DNA of 64,000 nt from Aggregicoccus sp. 17bor-14 (GTDB taxonomy: Bacteria > Myxococcota > Myxococcia > Myxococcales > Myxococcaceae), in the NCBI RefSeq assembly GCF_009659535.1, contig NZ_VJZZ01000003.1, positions 380,947 through 444,946 of the forward strand, read 5' to 3'. Below the pieces are notes generated by a model that saw nothing but the letters and a program-made list of their open reading frames with translations, had not been told where the DNA came from and did no database searches. Made by a program: the position numbers and the translations under genes. Numbering within the stretch: position 1 is the stretch's first letter; each line of letters begins with the position of its first letter. Positions 1-8,691 of the stretch are shown one piece after another.

Positions 1-85
1 CGCGCCGCATCTTGTCCTCCAGGGCAGCCCAGGGAGTCCGGTCCGGGCGGGCCGCCCCTTCCCCGAGGACAACGCGAGGCGCGAC

Positions 86-2266
86 GTGGAGCAAGCTCCC
101 CCCCACCCCCGGGTCGTCACTGCGCTGAGGGGCTACGCGCTCCTCGCCGCGCTGCTCTCGGGACTCCTGGGGCTCGCGGTCCTGGCCGGCTGGCTGCTGG
201 GCGTACCGGCGCTCAAGAGCGTGCTGCCGGGCCTGGTCACCATGAAGGTCAACACGGCCCTGGGCCTGGTGCTCCTCGCCGCCGCGCTCGCGCTGCTGCG
301 CGAGAACACGCTGCGCCGCCGCCTGGCCGCGCCCCTGTGCGCCGTCGCGGGGCTCATCGCCCTGGTCTCGCTCGCCGAGTACGCGCTGGGGCGCTCCCTC
401 GGGCTGGACCAGCTGCTCATCCGGGACCTGGACACCCCCGTGGACCTCGCCCCACCCGGGCGCATGTCCGTGGTGACGGCCTGCTGCATGCTCGCGCTCG
501 CGGTCGCGCTGCTCTGCCTCGAGGTGCGCACCTGGCTCGCCGGGTGGCCTGCGCAGTACCTCGCCTTCATGGTGTGGGTGGTGAGCCTCGCCTCGGTGGT
601 GAGCTACGTGTACGGCCTGCGCGAGTACATGGGGGTGATGCGGAGCGCGATGGCGCTGCACACCGCGCTGGGCTTCATCCTGCTGTCCACGGGGGTGCTC
701 GCGGTGCGCCCGGACCGCGGGCTGATGGCCCTGGTGACCAGCAGCAGCGTGGGCGGCACGCTCGCGCGCTGGCTGCTCCTGCCCGCGCTCACCGTCCCCG
801 TGGTGGTGGGGCTCCTCACCATGCTGGGCTACCGCGCAGGTTTCTACGCGCTGCCGGTGGCCGCGGCGCTGATGGTGACCTGCAACATCGTGCTCTTCAG
901 CGCGCTGGTGTGGGCGTGCGCCCGGGCGCTGCACTTCGCGGACGTGTCGCGCCGCAGCGCGGAGGCCGAGCGGGTGCAGCTGCGCACCCGCAGCGCCGCC
1001 GAGGCCGAGCAGTCGCGCACGCTCGCCTTCCTGGATGCGGTGAGCTCGGCGCTGGTGGGCTCGCTCGAGTACACCACCACCCTGCAGCGCATCGCCCAGC
1101 TCGCGGTGCCCACGCTCGCGGACGGCTGCCTCGTGGACGTGCTGGAGCCGCGCGGGGGCCTGCGCCACGTGGCGGTGGCGCACATGGACGGGGCCCTGGA
1201 GGCGAAGGCGCGCGCCCTGCTCGAGCAGGACGCGGACGCGGTGCAGCCCGCCGGGGACATGGCCGAGGTGCTGCGCACCGGCGAGCCCCTGCTGCACGCC
1301 GGAGACCCGCTGCCCCCGGGCGCACCCTCGCTGGTGCGCGAGCTGGGCGGGCAGTGCTACGTCGTCGTGTCCCTGCGCGCGCGCGGCCGCAGCCTCGGCG
1401 CGCTCACGCTCTTCAGCCACGCGGACCGCTGCATCGCGAACGCGGACGTGGGCCTCGCGCTGGAACTCGCGGGCCGCGCGGGCTTCGCGCTGGACAACGC
1501 GCGCCTCTACCGCGAGGCGCAGGAGGCGGTGCGCACCCGCGAGGAGGTGCTGGGCATCGTCAGCCACGACCTGAAGAACCCCCTGGGCGCGATGCGCCTG
1601 TCCGCCGCGCTGCTCGCGCAGATGGCCCCCGCGGACGAGGCGGGCGCGCGCATGCGCAAGCACCTGGCCACCATGGAGCGCTCGGTGGAGCGCATGGACC
1701 GCCTCATCCGGGACCTGCTCGACTTCGCGCGCCTGCGCGGCGGCCGGCTCGCCCTGGAGCCCCACCCCCAGGACGTGGGGCGCCTGCTCAACGACGCGCT
1801 CACCCTGCTCGAGCCGCTCGCGGTGCAGAAGGGGCTGCAGCTGCACATCGCGCCCACCGCCCCCGGCCTCGAGGTGTCCTGCGACCGCGACCGCACCTTC
1901 CAGGTCTTCAGCAACCTGGTGGGCAACGCCATCAAGTTCACCCCCGAGGGAGGCCGCGTGGAGGTGCGCGCGCGCGGCGCGAGCGGCTGGGTGCACTTCC
2001 AGGTGAGGGACACCGGGCCGGGCATCCCGCAGTCCGCCCAGCCCCACCTCTTCGAGCCCTACTGGCAGGCCGAGGAGACGGCGCACCAGGGCGCGGGGCT
2101 GGGGCTCTACATCACGCGCGGCATCGTGGAGGCGCACGGCGGCACGCTCTGGGTGGAGAGCACTCCGGGCGAGGGCGCCACCTTCCACTTCACCCTGCCG
2201 CGCGCGGACGCGGTGGACCTGGACGAGCTGCAGACCCTGGATCCGCGCACGCGCACGCTGCAGTAG
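86..2266 (+). CDS. Membrane-bound GAF sensor histidine kinase
   Basis: GTG start. The 726-residue product opens with about eight hydrophobic segments (residues ~18-278), forming a membrane sensor bundle, then a short helical linker (~285-312) and a GAF-like domain (~315-475). A HisKA domain follows, with the phosphoacceptor at about H494 in SHDLKNP, and an HATPase domain with an N box (GNAIKFTPEGG), DTGPGIP and GAGLGLYI. It should autophosphorylate and pass phosphate to a response regulator. None is encoded next to it, so it is an orphan kinase. Convergent yebC lies 19 bp away. The sensed ligand cannot be told from the sequence. Confidence 0.93.
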   Translation: MEQAPPHPRVVTALRGYALLAALLSGLLGLAVLAGWLLGVPALKSVLPGLVTMKVNTALGLVLLAAALALLRENTLRRRLAAPLCAVAGLIALVSLAEYALGRSLGLDQLLIRDLDTPVDLAPPGRMSVVTACCMLALAVALLCLEVRTWLAGWPAQYLAFMVWVVSLASVVSYVYGLREYMGVMRSAMALHTALGFILLSTGVLAVRPDRGLMALVTSSSVGGTLARWLLLPALTVPVVVGLLTMLGYRAGFYALPVAAALMVTCNIVLFSALVWACARALHFADVSRRSAEAERVQLRTRSAAEAEQSRTLAFLDAVSSALVGSLEYTTTLQRIAQLAVPTLADGCLVDVLEPRGGLRHVAVAHMDGALEAKARALLEQDADAVQPAGDMAEVLRTGEPLLHAGDPLPPGAPSLVRELGGQCYVVVSLRARGRSLGALTLFSHADRCIANADVGLALELAGRAGFALDNARLYREAQEAVRTREEVLGIVSHDLKNPLGAMRLSAALLAQMAPADEAGARMRKHLATMERSVERMDRLIRDLLDFARLRGGRLALEPHPQDVGRLLNDALTLLEPLAVQKGLQLHIAPTAPGLEVSCDRDRTFQVFSNLVGNAIKFTPEGGRVEVRARGASGWVHFQVRDTGPGIPQSAQPHLFEPYWQAEETAHQGAGLGLYITRGIVEAHGGTLWVESTPGEGATFHFTLPRADAVDLDELQTLDPRTRTLQ

Positions 2267-2285
2267 GCGGCAGAGCGCGCAGCGC

Positions 2286-3008
2286 TCAGGCGAGCGTGTG
2301 GAACACGCGCTGCACGTCGTCGTCCTGCTCGAGCGCGTCCACCATCTTGAGCACCTCGGTGGCCTGCTCCTCCGGGAGGCTCACCGGGTTGAGCGCCACG
2401 TACTCGCTCTCGGCGGAGAGCAGCGCGAGGCCCTTGGATTCGAGGTGCGCCTGCAGGTGGCCGAAGTCCGCGAAGGCGCAGCGGATGACCACCTGGCGCT
2501 CGCCCTTCTCGCCGGTGCTCTCGCCCATCTCCTGCAGGCCGTGGTCGATGAGCTCGAGCTCGAGCGCCTCGAGGTCCAGCCCCTCGGGCGCGAGCCGGAA
2601 CACGCCCATGTGCTGGAAGAGGAAGCCCACGCTGCCCGTGGTGCCGAGGTTCCCGCCCCAGTCCTTGAAGTGCATGCGCACGTTGGCCACGGTGCGCACG
2701 GTGTTGTCCGTGGCCGTCTCCACCAGCACGGCGATGCCGTGCGGCGCGTAGCCCTCGTACAGCACGACCTCGTAGTCCTTCTGGTCCTGGCCGCTCGCAC
2801 GCTTGATGGCGGCATCGACCTTGTCCTTGGGCATGTTGCCCGCGCGCGCGTTCTGCAGCGCGCGGCGCAGCGCCGGGTTGGTGTGCGCGTCCGGACCGCC
2901 CGCCTTCACCGCGATGGCGATGTCCTTGCTGATGCGCGCGAACAGCTTCGCCATCGCGTTCCAGCGCTTGAACATCGTCGTCTTGCGAGTCTCGAAGATG
3001 CGTCCCAT
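2286..3008 (-). CDS. yebC: YebC/PmpR family regulatory protein
   Basis: 240 residues beginning [13 protein letters not shown], the usual start of this family in related bacteria. The frame is open for another 70 codons upstream, but that extension is Pro/Arg-rich, unlike the family, so the ATG at 3008 was chosen. The conserved [17 protein letters not shown] block, the [17 protein letters not shown] segment and the [15 protein letters not shown] core are all present. YebC proteins are cytoplasmic. Different members have been described as transcriptional regulators or as ribosome-associated factors that help at difficult proline motifs. It stands alone and is convergent with the upstream kinase. 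Confidence 0.95.
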   Translation of the reverse strand: MGRIFETRKTTMFKRWNAMAKLFARISKDIAIAVKAGGPDAHTNPALRRALQNARAGNMPKDKVDAAIKRASGQDQKDYEVVLYEGYAPHGIAVLVETATDNTVRTVANVRMHFKDWGGNLGTTGSVGFLFQHMGVFRLAPEGLDLEALELELIDHGLQEMGESTGEKGERQVVIRCAFADFGHLQAHLESKGLALLSAESEYVALNPVSLPEEQATEVLKMVDALEQDDDVQRVFHTLA

Positions 3009-3240
3009 GCCCCCGGACTTCGCCTCAGCCGCGGGAAAAGTCCAGAGCAAGCGCTCGGATGGGGGGTGGCCCAGCCGAGGCGGCCTCCCGCCTGCCCGTG
3101 CGCTCAGTGGCGCGCGTTCCCGAGGGAGAAGGGCCCACGGCGCGCTATTCCCGCCGGGGCCCCCGTCCCAAGTCCAATGCCACTCGGGCCCCCCCGTCCC
3201 CAGCCTCGTTCTGAACACTTTTCACGCACGGAGAGCGCGA

Positions 3241-3885
3241 ATGACGATGAAGCTGACGAAGCGGTTGGTGATGGTGGGTCTGCTCGGTGCAGGGATGGCG
3301 GCGGGGCCGGTGTTCGCTCAGACCACGGGCGGAAGCAGCACGGGCTCGACGGGGAGCAGCACGACCGGCACCACCAGCGGCGGCTCCGGCTCCACCGCCG
3401 GGTCTACGGGATCCTCGACGGGCTCCACGGGCTCCACGGCGGATGACCCGGGCGCCGAGGACGGCACGGGCGGCTCGGGCAGCACCGGCACGAGCACCAG
3501 CACGCAGGACACGGGCACCGGCGGCTCCGGCTCCTCCAGCACGTCCGGCTCCTCGTACGGCACCACGGGTGGCTCGACCCAGAGCGACACGAGCGGCACC
3601 GGCGGCTCGGGCTCTTCCTCGGGCTCGATGAGCGACACGAGCGGCACCGGTGGCTCGGGCTCCATGAGCGACACGAGCGGCACGGGTGGCTCGGGCAGCA
3701 TGAGCGACACGTCGGGCACCGGCGGCTCGGGCTCGACGGGTTCCTCCTCGGATTCCTCTTCGGGCTCGATGAGCGACACGAGCGGCACGGGTGGCTCGGG
3801 CAGCAGCACCAGCACCGGCGCGAGCGACACCGGCAGCGCCACGGGTGGCTCGGGCAGCGCGAGCGACACCAGCACGACCCGCTAG
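3241..3885 (+). CDS. Secreted Ser/Gly/Thr-rich tandem-repeat protein
   Basis: ATG at 3241 behind a GGAG-like site; a second in-frame ATG (3247) is possible. The 214-residue product has a signal peptide (KLTKR, hydrophobic stretch MVGLLGAGMAAGPVFA, cleavage before QTT). The rest is almost only S, G, T, D and A. Units of the type SDTSGTGGSGS recur in the middle (DNA ~3583-3804), with spacers such as SMSD. No catalytic domain, Cys or aromatic core is visible, so it is probably a disordered extracellular or cell-surface protein. Antisense frames are also open, purely because of composition. Function unknown. Confidence 0.75.
   Translation: MTMKLTKRLVMVGLLGAGMAAGPVFAQTTGGSSTGSTGSSTTGTTSGGSGSTAGSTGSSTGSTGSTADDPGAEDGTGGSGSTGTSTSTQDTGTGGSGSSSTSGSSYGTTGGSTQSDTSGTGGSGSSSGSMSDTSGTGGSGSMSDTSGTGGSGSMSDTSGTGGSGSTGSSSDSSSGSMSDTSGTGGSGSSTSTGASDTGSATGGSGSASDTSTTR
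3583..3804 (+). repeat. Coding tandem repeats (SDTSGTGGSGS units)
   Basis: Near-identical copies of a ~33-39 bp unit encoding SDTSGTGGSGS, joined by SM or short Ser-rich spacers, lie inside the secreted Ser/Gly/Thr protein. Five copies of the SDTSGTGGSGS core can be read. Synonymous differences between copies (ggcaccggt versus ggcacgggt) show that the copies have begun to diverge. Confidence 0.8.
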
Positions 3886-3911
3886 CGGGCAGCCTCCACC
3901 GCGACACCTTT

Positions 3912-3941
3912 GCGCGCCCGGCGTTCCCACGCCGGGCGCGC
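3912..3941 (+). terminator. Perfect 13-bp hairpin after the repeat-protein gene
   Basis: Arms 3912-3924 and 3929-3941 are perfect complements (GCGCGCCCGGCGT / ACGCCGGGCGCGC) around a TCCC tetraloop, 26 bp after the stop codon. The following bases (tagtgttct) are only weakly T-rich, so termination may be incomplete. The arm ends at the -10-like box of the next gene. Confidence 0.6.
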
Positions 3942-3947
3942 TAGTGT
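3942..3947 (+). promoter_or_regulatory. Possible -10 box of a leaderless maoC-like gene
   Basis: TAGTGT ends 9 nt before the ATG at 3957. No Shine-Dalgarno sequence lies between them. The match to TATAAT is modest and no -35 is evident. Confidence 0.3.
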
Positions 3948-3956
3948 TCTGGGCCT

Positions 3957-4400
3957 ATGCGCTATTTCGAGGATTTCGAGCCGGGCCAGGTGAGTGAGTC
4001 GGGGCCGTACGTCATCACGCGCGAGGAGATGCTGGAGTTCGCGCGCCGCTACGACCCGCAGCCCTTCCACCTCGACGAGGAGGCCGGCAAGGCCACGCAC
4101 TTCGGCGGCCTGGTGGCGAGCGGCTGGCACACGGCGGCCGTGAGCCACAAGCTGCTCGTGCAGGGCGTCCTCAACGACGCGGCGAGCCTCGGCTCACCCG
4201 GCGTGGACGAGCTGCGCTGGCTCAAGCCGGTGCGCCCGGGCGACGAGCTCACGCTGCGCATGGAGGTGCTGGAGCTGATGCCCAGCCGCAGCAAGCCGGA
4301 CCGCGGCTCCATCCGCATGCTCTTCTCGCTGCGCAACCAGCACGGCGACACGGTGATGACCCAGCGGGGCATCGGCATGTTCGCGCGCCGCCCGCGCTGA
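3957..4400 (+). CDS. MaoC-like hot-dog hydratase
   Basis: 147 residues with the MaoC dehydratase signature: FEDFEPGQV at the N terminus, then YDPQPFHLDEEAG with the catalytic Asp/His pair, FGGLVASGWHTA and the later RPGDELT. The family hydrates enoyl-CoA thioesters (R-specific) or works on related acyl-CoAs in the cytoplasm. Length matches single-domain members. It is monocistronic here, between the secreted repeat protein and a long gene-free stretch, so the pathway is not shown by context. The substrate cannot be inferred. Confidence 0.9.
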   Translation: MRYFEDFEPGQVSESGPYVITREEMLEFARRYDPQPFHLDEEAGKATHFGGLVASGWHTAAVSHKLLVQGVLNDAASLGSPGVDELRWLKPVRPGDELTLRMEVLELMPSRSKPDRGSIRMLFSLRNQHGDTVMTQRGIGMFARRPR

Positions 4401-4950
4401 GCGCGCGCCGCCGTTCCCTCCCCCCTTTTCACGAAGCCAGCGGATCGGGGTGGGGGAAGGACCTGCCGCGCTGTGCCCTTTGCGTACGGGCTCTGTGGGG
4501 AGGCCAGGACGGAACGGGCTCCTTTCGTATGCGCCAAGCCCGCGCTGGCGCTGCCCTGCGATACGCTCCGGGGGTCCGCAGGAGGGGAGGGGGGTGTCGG
4601 GCCGAGTGCTGTGCGAAGCTAAAGACAAACCTCGGGGGTTTTGAAATCTCCCGAGGTTTGTCGTTAGCAGCGCACCGGCCTGCCCCCGCCGAACCCGCAC
4701 GCGCGTGCACTTCGGCGAGAGAGGGCGCGGGGGACCTCGACGCCTCGCCCCCGGCGCAAGTGGGTCCGCCCCGCGCCTCCCCGGAGCGCTGCGCAAGCCG
4801 GCGCCCCGCCGCGCTCGGCACTCACGAGGCGAGCCCGTCCCTCCGCACTCCCTTCGGGCCGCTCCTCCGGAGCACGCGCGTCGCACGCGTCACGGGCAAC
4901 TGCAGTGCACGTCCACGCGCGGTTCCGCCTCTCGCACTGCGCTGCGCTCC
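4401..4950. other. 550-bp gene-free stretch with strong inverted repeats
   Basis: No credible coding frame on either strand. Two structures stand out. One is a stem built from CGTAT (4526-4530) plus GCGCCA (4531-4536), pairing with TGGCGC (4546-4551) and ATACG (4561-4565). The other is the long hairpin at 4618-4668. The stretch is the 3' region of both flanking genes, so it may hold their terminators or an unrecognised small RNA. No match to tmRNA, RNase P RNA, SRP RNA or rRNA landmarks was found by eye. Confidence 0.5.
4618..4668 (-). terminator. Long hairpin, probable terminator of the menB-PEP mutase transcript
   Basis: Arms GACAAACCTCGGG (4624-4636) and CCCGAGGTTTGTC (4650-4662) are perfect complements. 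After one mismatch, GCTAA (4618-4622) pairs with TTAGC (4664-4668), giving an 18-of-19 stem with a 13-nt loop. Read on the minus strand the main stem is followed by TTTAGC. It lies 283 nt beyond the stop of the minus-strand gene at 4951. The AAAGACAAA flank resembles that of the tRNA-Pro terminator near 24.7 kb. Confidence 0.45.
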
Positions 4951-5766
4951 TCAACCGCGCGGCATCAGCGCCTGCAGCGCGCCGTACGACATCGCCTCCT
5001 CGACCAGGGGCGCCGACGCCCCCGTGCGCAGGAAGCCGCTCGCGAGCGCACCGAGGCGCCCGTACAGGCTCTCCGCGAGCGAGGAGCCTGCGCTCAGCCG
5101 CCGCACGCCCAGCGCCTGCAGCGCCGGCGCCTCGGGCAGTCCCGCACGCGCGAGCACGTTGAGCGGCAGCGGCTGCCCGGAGGCGATTGCGCGCATCTCG
5201 TCGGGCGCCGTCACGCCGGGAACGAAGAGCCCATCCGCACCGGCCGCGCGGTAGCGCTCGGCGCGCGCGAGCACCTCCTGCACGCGGCGCTCCGGAGGCA
5301 CGAGCCCCTTCAGGTACACGTCCGTGCGCGCGTTGGCGAAGAGCCGCACGCCCACGCGCTCGGCGGCGCGCCGCGCCTGCTCGAGCTTGCGGCACAGCAG
5401 CTCGGGCGGCTCGCGGCCGTCCTCGATGTTGATGCCCACCGCGCCTGCTTCGAGCACCGCGGCGACCGTCTCCCCCACGCGCACCGGGTCCTCCGCGTAG
5501 CCGCCCTCGATGTCCACCGAGAGCGGCACGGAGAGCACCCGCGCCATCTCGCGCACGCTGCCCAGCAGCGCGGCCACCGGCAGCTGGTCGCCGTCCGCAT
5601 AGCCGTGCGCCCACGCCACCGCGGCGCTGCTGGTGGCGACGGCGCGCGCGCCGAGGCTCTCCACCAGGCGCGCGCTGCCGGCGTCCCACGCGTTGGGCAG
5701 GAGCAGCAGACCTTCGGAGTGAAGGCGGTGGAACAGCGCGGCGGCCTCGGGATTCGCAGCGTTCAT
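4951..5766 (-). CDS. Isocitrate lyase/PEP mutase superfamily protein
   Basis: 271 residues, ATG at 5766. The start segment LLLLPNAWDAGSARLVE and the core VDIEGGYAEDP, GINIEDG and FANARTDVYL are typical of the PEP mutase/carboxyvinyl-phosphonate phosphorylmutase branch, a TIM-barrel family that makes or breaks C-C or P-C bonds next to carboxylates using Mg2+. The isocitrate lyase KKCGH motif is absent, so it is not a glyoxylate-shunt enzyme. It lies 59 bp downstream of menB on the same strand and may share its transcript. The real substrate is unknown. Confidence 0.85.
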   Translation of the reverse strand: MNAANPEAAALFHRLHSEGLLLLPNAWDAGSARLVESLGARAVATSSAAVAWAHGYADGDQLPVAALLGSVREMARVLSVPLSVDIEGGYAEDPVRVGETVAAVLEAGAVGINIEDGREPPELLCRKLEQARRAAERVGVRLFANARTDVYLKGLVPPERRVQEVLARAERYRAAGADGLFVPGVTAPDEMRAIASGQPLPLNVLARAGLPEAPALQALGVRRLSAGSSLAESLYGRLGALASGFLRTGASAPLVEEAMSYGALQALMPRG

Positions 5767-5825
5767 GGCCCACCCTTCTAATGGGCCCGGGCCGCCGCGC
5801 GCTGGCCCTTTTCGGACGCGACCCC

Positions 5826-6734
<909 letters not shown>

Positions 6735-6741
6735 GCGACCC

Positions 6742-6747
6742 CCTATA
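6742..6747 (-). promoter_or_regulatory. TATAGG -10-like box next to the menB start
   Basis: On the minus strand TATAGG ends 7 nt before the menB ATG, which would put the transcription start at or next to the start codon. The GGGG run after it could also serve as a weak ribosome site. No -35 is evident. Confidence 0.4.
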
Positions 6748-6841
6748 GCAGCGCGGCCCCGCGGCGGGGGGGACTGTTGGGCGGGGCGCCTCGCCCGCTA
6801 GAGTGCACGGCTCTCCCCGCTCTTCCGAGGATCTCCCGCCC

Positions 6842-7534
6842 ATGAGTGAGACGCCCGCAGCCGCCCCCGCGGCGGACGCCCCCCTGCAGTTCGACCACGC
6901 GGAGGCGAGCCCCCCGCCCACCTGCGTCGCCTGCAGCAAGCCCGTGACGGAGAGCTACTGGGAGGCCAACGGCAAGCTGGTGTGCACCCCGTGCCGCGAC
7001 CTCGTCGTCGCCTCCCGCACGGGGGGCTCGCGCGTGCTGCGGGTGCTTCGCGCAGGCGGCCTCGGACTGCTGGCGGCGCTGGCAGGAGCGGTGGCGTACC
7101 ACGTCGTGCGCAAGGTCACGGACTACGAGCTCGGGCCGCTCTACGTGGGCGTGGGTTGGCTCGTCGGGACGGCCGTCGCGCGCGGTGCCCACCGACGCGG
7201 GGGGCTCGGCTACCAGCTCTTCGCCGTGGCCTTCACCTGGGTCGCGGTCTCCTGGTCCGCGGTGCCCACCATCGTGGAGGGAATGGGCGAGGGCGAGAAC
7301 GCCGTGCACGGGCCCCTGGTGTGGATCATCTCCTCGGTGCTCTCGCTGGCAGCGCCGGTCTACCTGGGACTCGGCAGTCCGATCATGATCCTCATCATGG
7401 GCTTCGCCTTCTGGCAGGCGTGGAAGGTGAACCGCCGGCCCGCGCTGGCGCTCGTGGGCCCCTTCGCCCTCACCCCGGCCGCCGCCCTCGCGGACGCCGA
7501 GGCCTCCGCGCAGCCCGAGCCCGCCGTTGGCTGA
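6842..7534 (+). CDS. Zinc-ribbon membrane protein, coupled to a site-2 protease
   Basis: ATG at 6842 was chosen because the preceding in-frame codons are not protein-like. The 230-residue product has an N-terminal treble-clef-like motif with C28, C31, C48 and C51 (CVAC...CTPC). At least four hydrophobic segments follow (about 65-80, 95-115, 125-140, 155-200). No enzymatic motif is seen. Its last 8 nt overlap the next gene, which also has an N-terminal CxxC pair and membrane segments, so the two proteins are probably made together and may act together in the inner membrane. Confidence 0.75.
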   Translation: MSETPAAAPAADAPLQFDHAEASPPPTCVACSKPVTESYWEANGKLVCTPCRDLVVASRTGGSRVLRVLRAGGLGLLAALAGAVAYHVVRKVTDYELGPLYVGVGWLVGTAVARGAHRRGGLGYQLFAVAFTWVAVSWSAVPTIVEGMGEGENAVHGPLVWIISSVLSLAAPVYLGLGSPIMILIMGFAFWQAWKVNRRPALALVGPFALTPAAALADAEASAQPEPAVG

Positions 7535-8567
7535 GGCACTCGCCGCAGCGCTCCCGCGCCGGTGCGCGGGCTGCCACAGCGAGCTGTCGCCCGCGCTGCG
7601 TGCCTGCCCCGGCTGCGGCCGCCTCGTGCACGCGCAGCGGCTGCAGGCGCTCGCCGCAGAGGCCACCGCCGCCGAGGGGGCGGAGCCCGCCCGGGCGCGC
7701 ACGCTGTGGAGCGAGGCGCTCGAGCTGCTGCCCGCGGAGGCGGCGCAGGCCGCGCGCGTGCGCGAGCGGCTGCAGGCGCTCACGCCGGTCGCAGAGGCCC
7801 CGGCGGCAGCGCCCGCAGCGCCTCCGCGGCAGATGCCCCGCGCCCTCGCGGCGCTGGGCACCGTGGGGCTGCTGCTCTGGAAGCTCAAGGGGCTGCTCCT
7901 TCTCGCGCTGACGAAGGGCAAGCTGCTGCTGCTGGGGGTCGCGAAGCTCAAGAGCCTCGCCACCCTCCTCGTCTTCTTCGGCGTGTACTGGCGCCTGTGG
8001 GGCTGGCGCTATGCGGCAGGCTTCCTCTTCTGCCTCTACCTGCACGAGCTGGGACACGTGTGGGCGCTGCGCCGGCGCGGCCTCGCGGCGGATGCGCCCG
8101 TGTTCATCCCCTTCGTCGGCGCCTTCGTGCGGCTGCGCCAGGCGCCTGCGAGCCCCGAGGAGGACGCGGAGATCGGCCTCGCAGGACCCCTCTGGGGCCT
8201 GGGCGCGACGGTCCTCACGTTCGCCGCAGCGAAGCTCACCGGCAGCAGGCTGCTGGACGCGGTGGCCCACAGCTCCGCGGTGCTCAACCTCTTCAACCTC
8301 ATCCCCGTCTGGACGCTGGACGGGGCGCGCGGCTTTCGCGCCATGACGCGCGCGCAGCGGCTGTGCGCCGTCGCGGTGCTGGGGCTCGCCTTCTACGCCT
8401 CGCACGAGGGAATCCTCTTCGTCGTCGGGCTCGCGGCGCTGGCGCGCTGCTTCGAACAGGACGCGGCGCCGCAGCGGAGCTGGCGCGCCACGGCCACCTA
8501 CGTGGGCCTCGTCTTCGCGCTCGCCGGGCTCGCCTGGGCCGCGCAGGGGGCGGGGCTCCCGCGCTGA
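7527..8567 (+). CDS. M50 site-2-type intramembrane protease with zinc ribbon
   Basis: TTG start overlapping the previous stop by 8 nt. The 346-residue product has a zinc ribbon (C13, C16, C27, C30), a helical linker, then a membrane region with HELGH at 173-177 and a second metal ligand D265 in NLIPVWTLDG, a variant of the usual NxxPxxxLDG. It lacks a PDZ domain. Site-2 proteases cut transmembrane segments, for example of anti-sigma factors. No sigma/anti-sigma pair is adjacent. The cytosolic zinc ribbon and the coupled partner suggest a sensing or recruiting module. Confidence 0.85.
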   Translation: MAEALAAALPRRCAGCHSELSPALRACPGCGRLVHAQRLQALAAEATAAEGAEPARARTLWSEALELLPAEAAQAARVRERLQALTPVAEAPAAAPAAPPRQMPRALAALGTVGLLLWKLKGLLLLALTKGKLLLLGVAKLKSLATLLVFFGVYWRLWGWRYAAGFLFCLYLHELGHVWALRRRGLAADAPVFIPFVGAFVRLRQAPASPEEDAEIGLAGPLWGLGATVLTFAAAKLTGSRLLDAVAHSSAVLNLFNLIPVWTLDGARGFRAMTRAQRLCAVAVLGLAFYASHEGILFVVGLAALARCFEQDAAPQRSWRATATYVGLVFALAGLAWAAQGAGLPR

Positions 8568-8587
8568 GGCCTGCCGTCCGCTGGGCA

Positions 8588-8630
8588 CCCGGGCGGCGCA
8601 CACCCGGCGCACGACGCGCTCCCGCCCGGG
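8588..8630 (+). terminator. Weak candidate terminator after the M50 gene
   Basis: CCCGGGCGG (8588-8596) and CCGCCCGGG (8622-8630) are perfect complements, but the loop is 25 nt and no T-run follows. It may only be GC-rich background. Confidence 0.25.
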
Positions 8631-8653
8631 CTCCGCGCCGTCTAGCGTAGGGG

Positions 8654-8679
8654 CCTGCTTCATCGACCTGCTTCATCGA
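8654..8679 (+). repeat. Tandem 13-bp duplication in a 5' leader
   Basis: CCTGCTTCATCGA occurs twice with no gap (8654-8666, 8667-8679), directly before the GAGGAGG ribosome site of the SDR gene. Confidence 0.9.
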
Positions 8680-8691
8680 GGAGGACGGCAC

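Noticed and set aside
3583-3804. CRISPR-like array
   Set aside because: The repeats are contiguous, in frame, imperfect and have no unique spacers. They encode a low-complexity protein.
3145-3930. Long frames antisense to the Ser/Gly/Thr repeat protein (Glu/Pro/Val-rich and others)
   Set aside because: They repeat only because the sense gene repeats, and they lack ribosome sites and signal sequences. The sense frame has a proper signal peptide.
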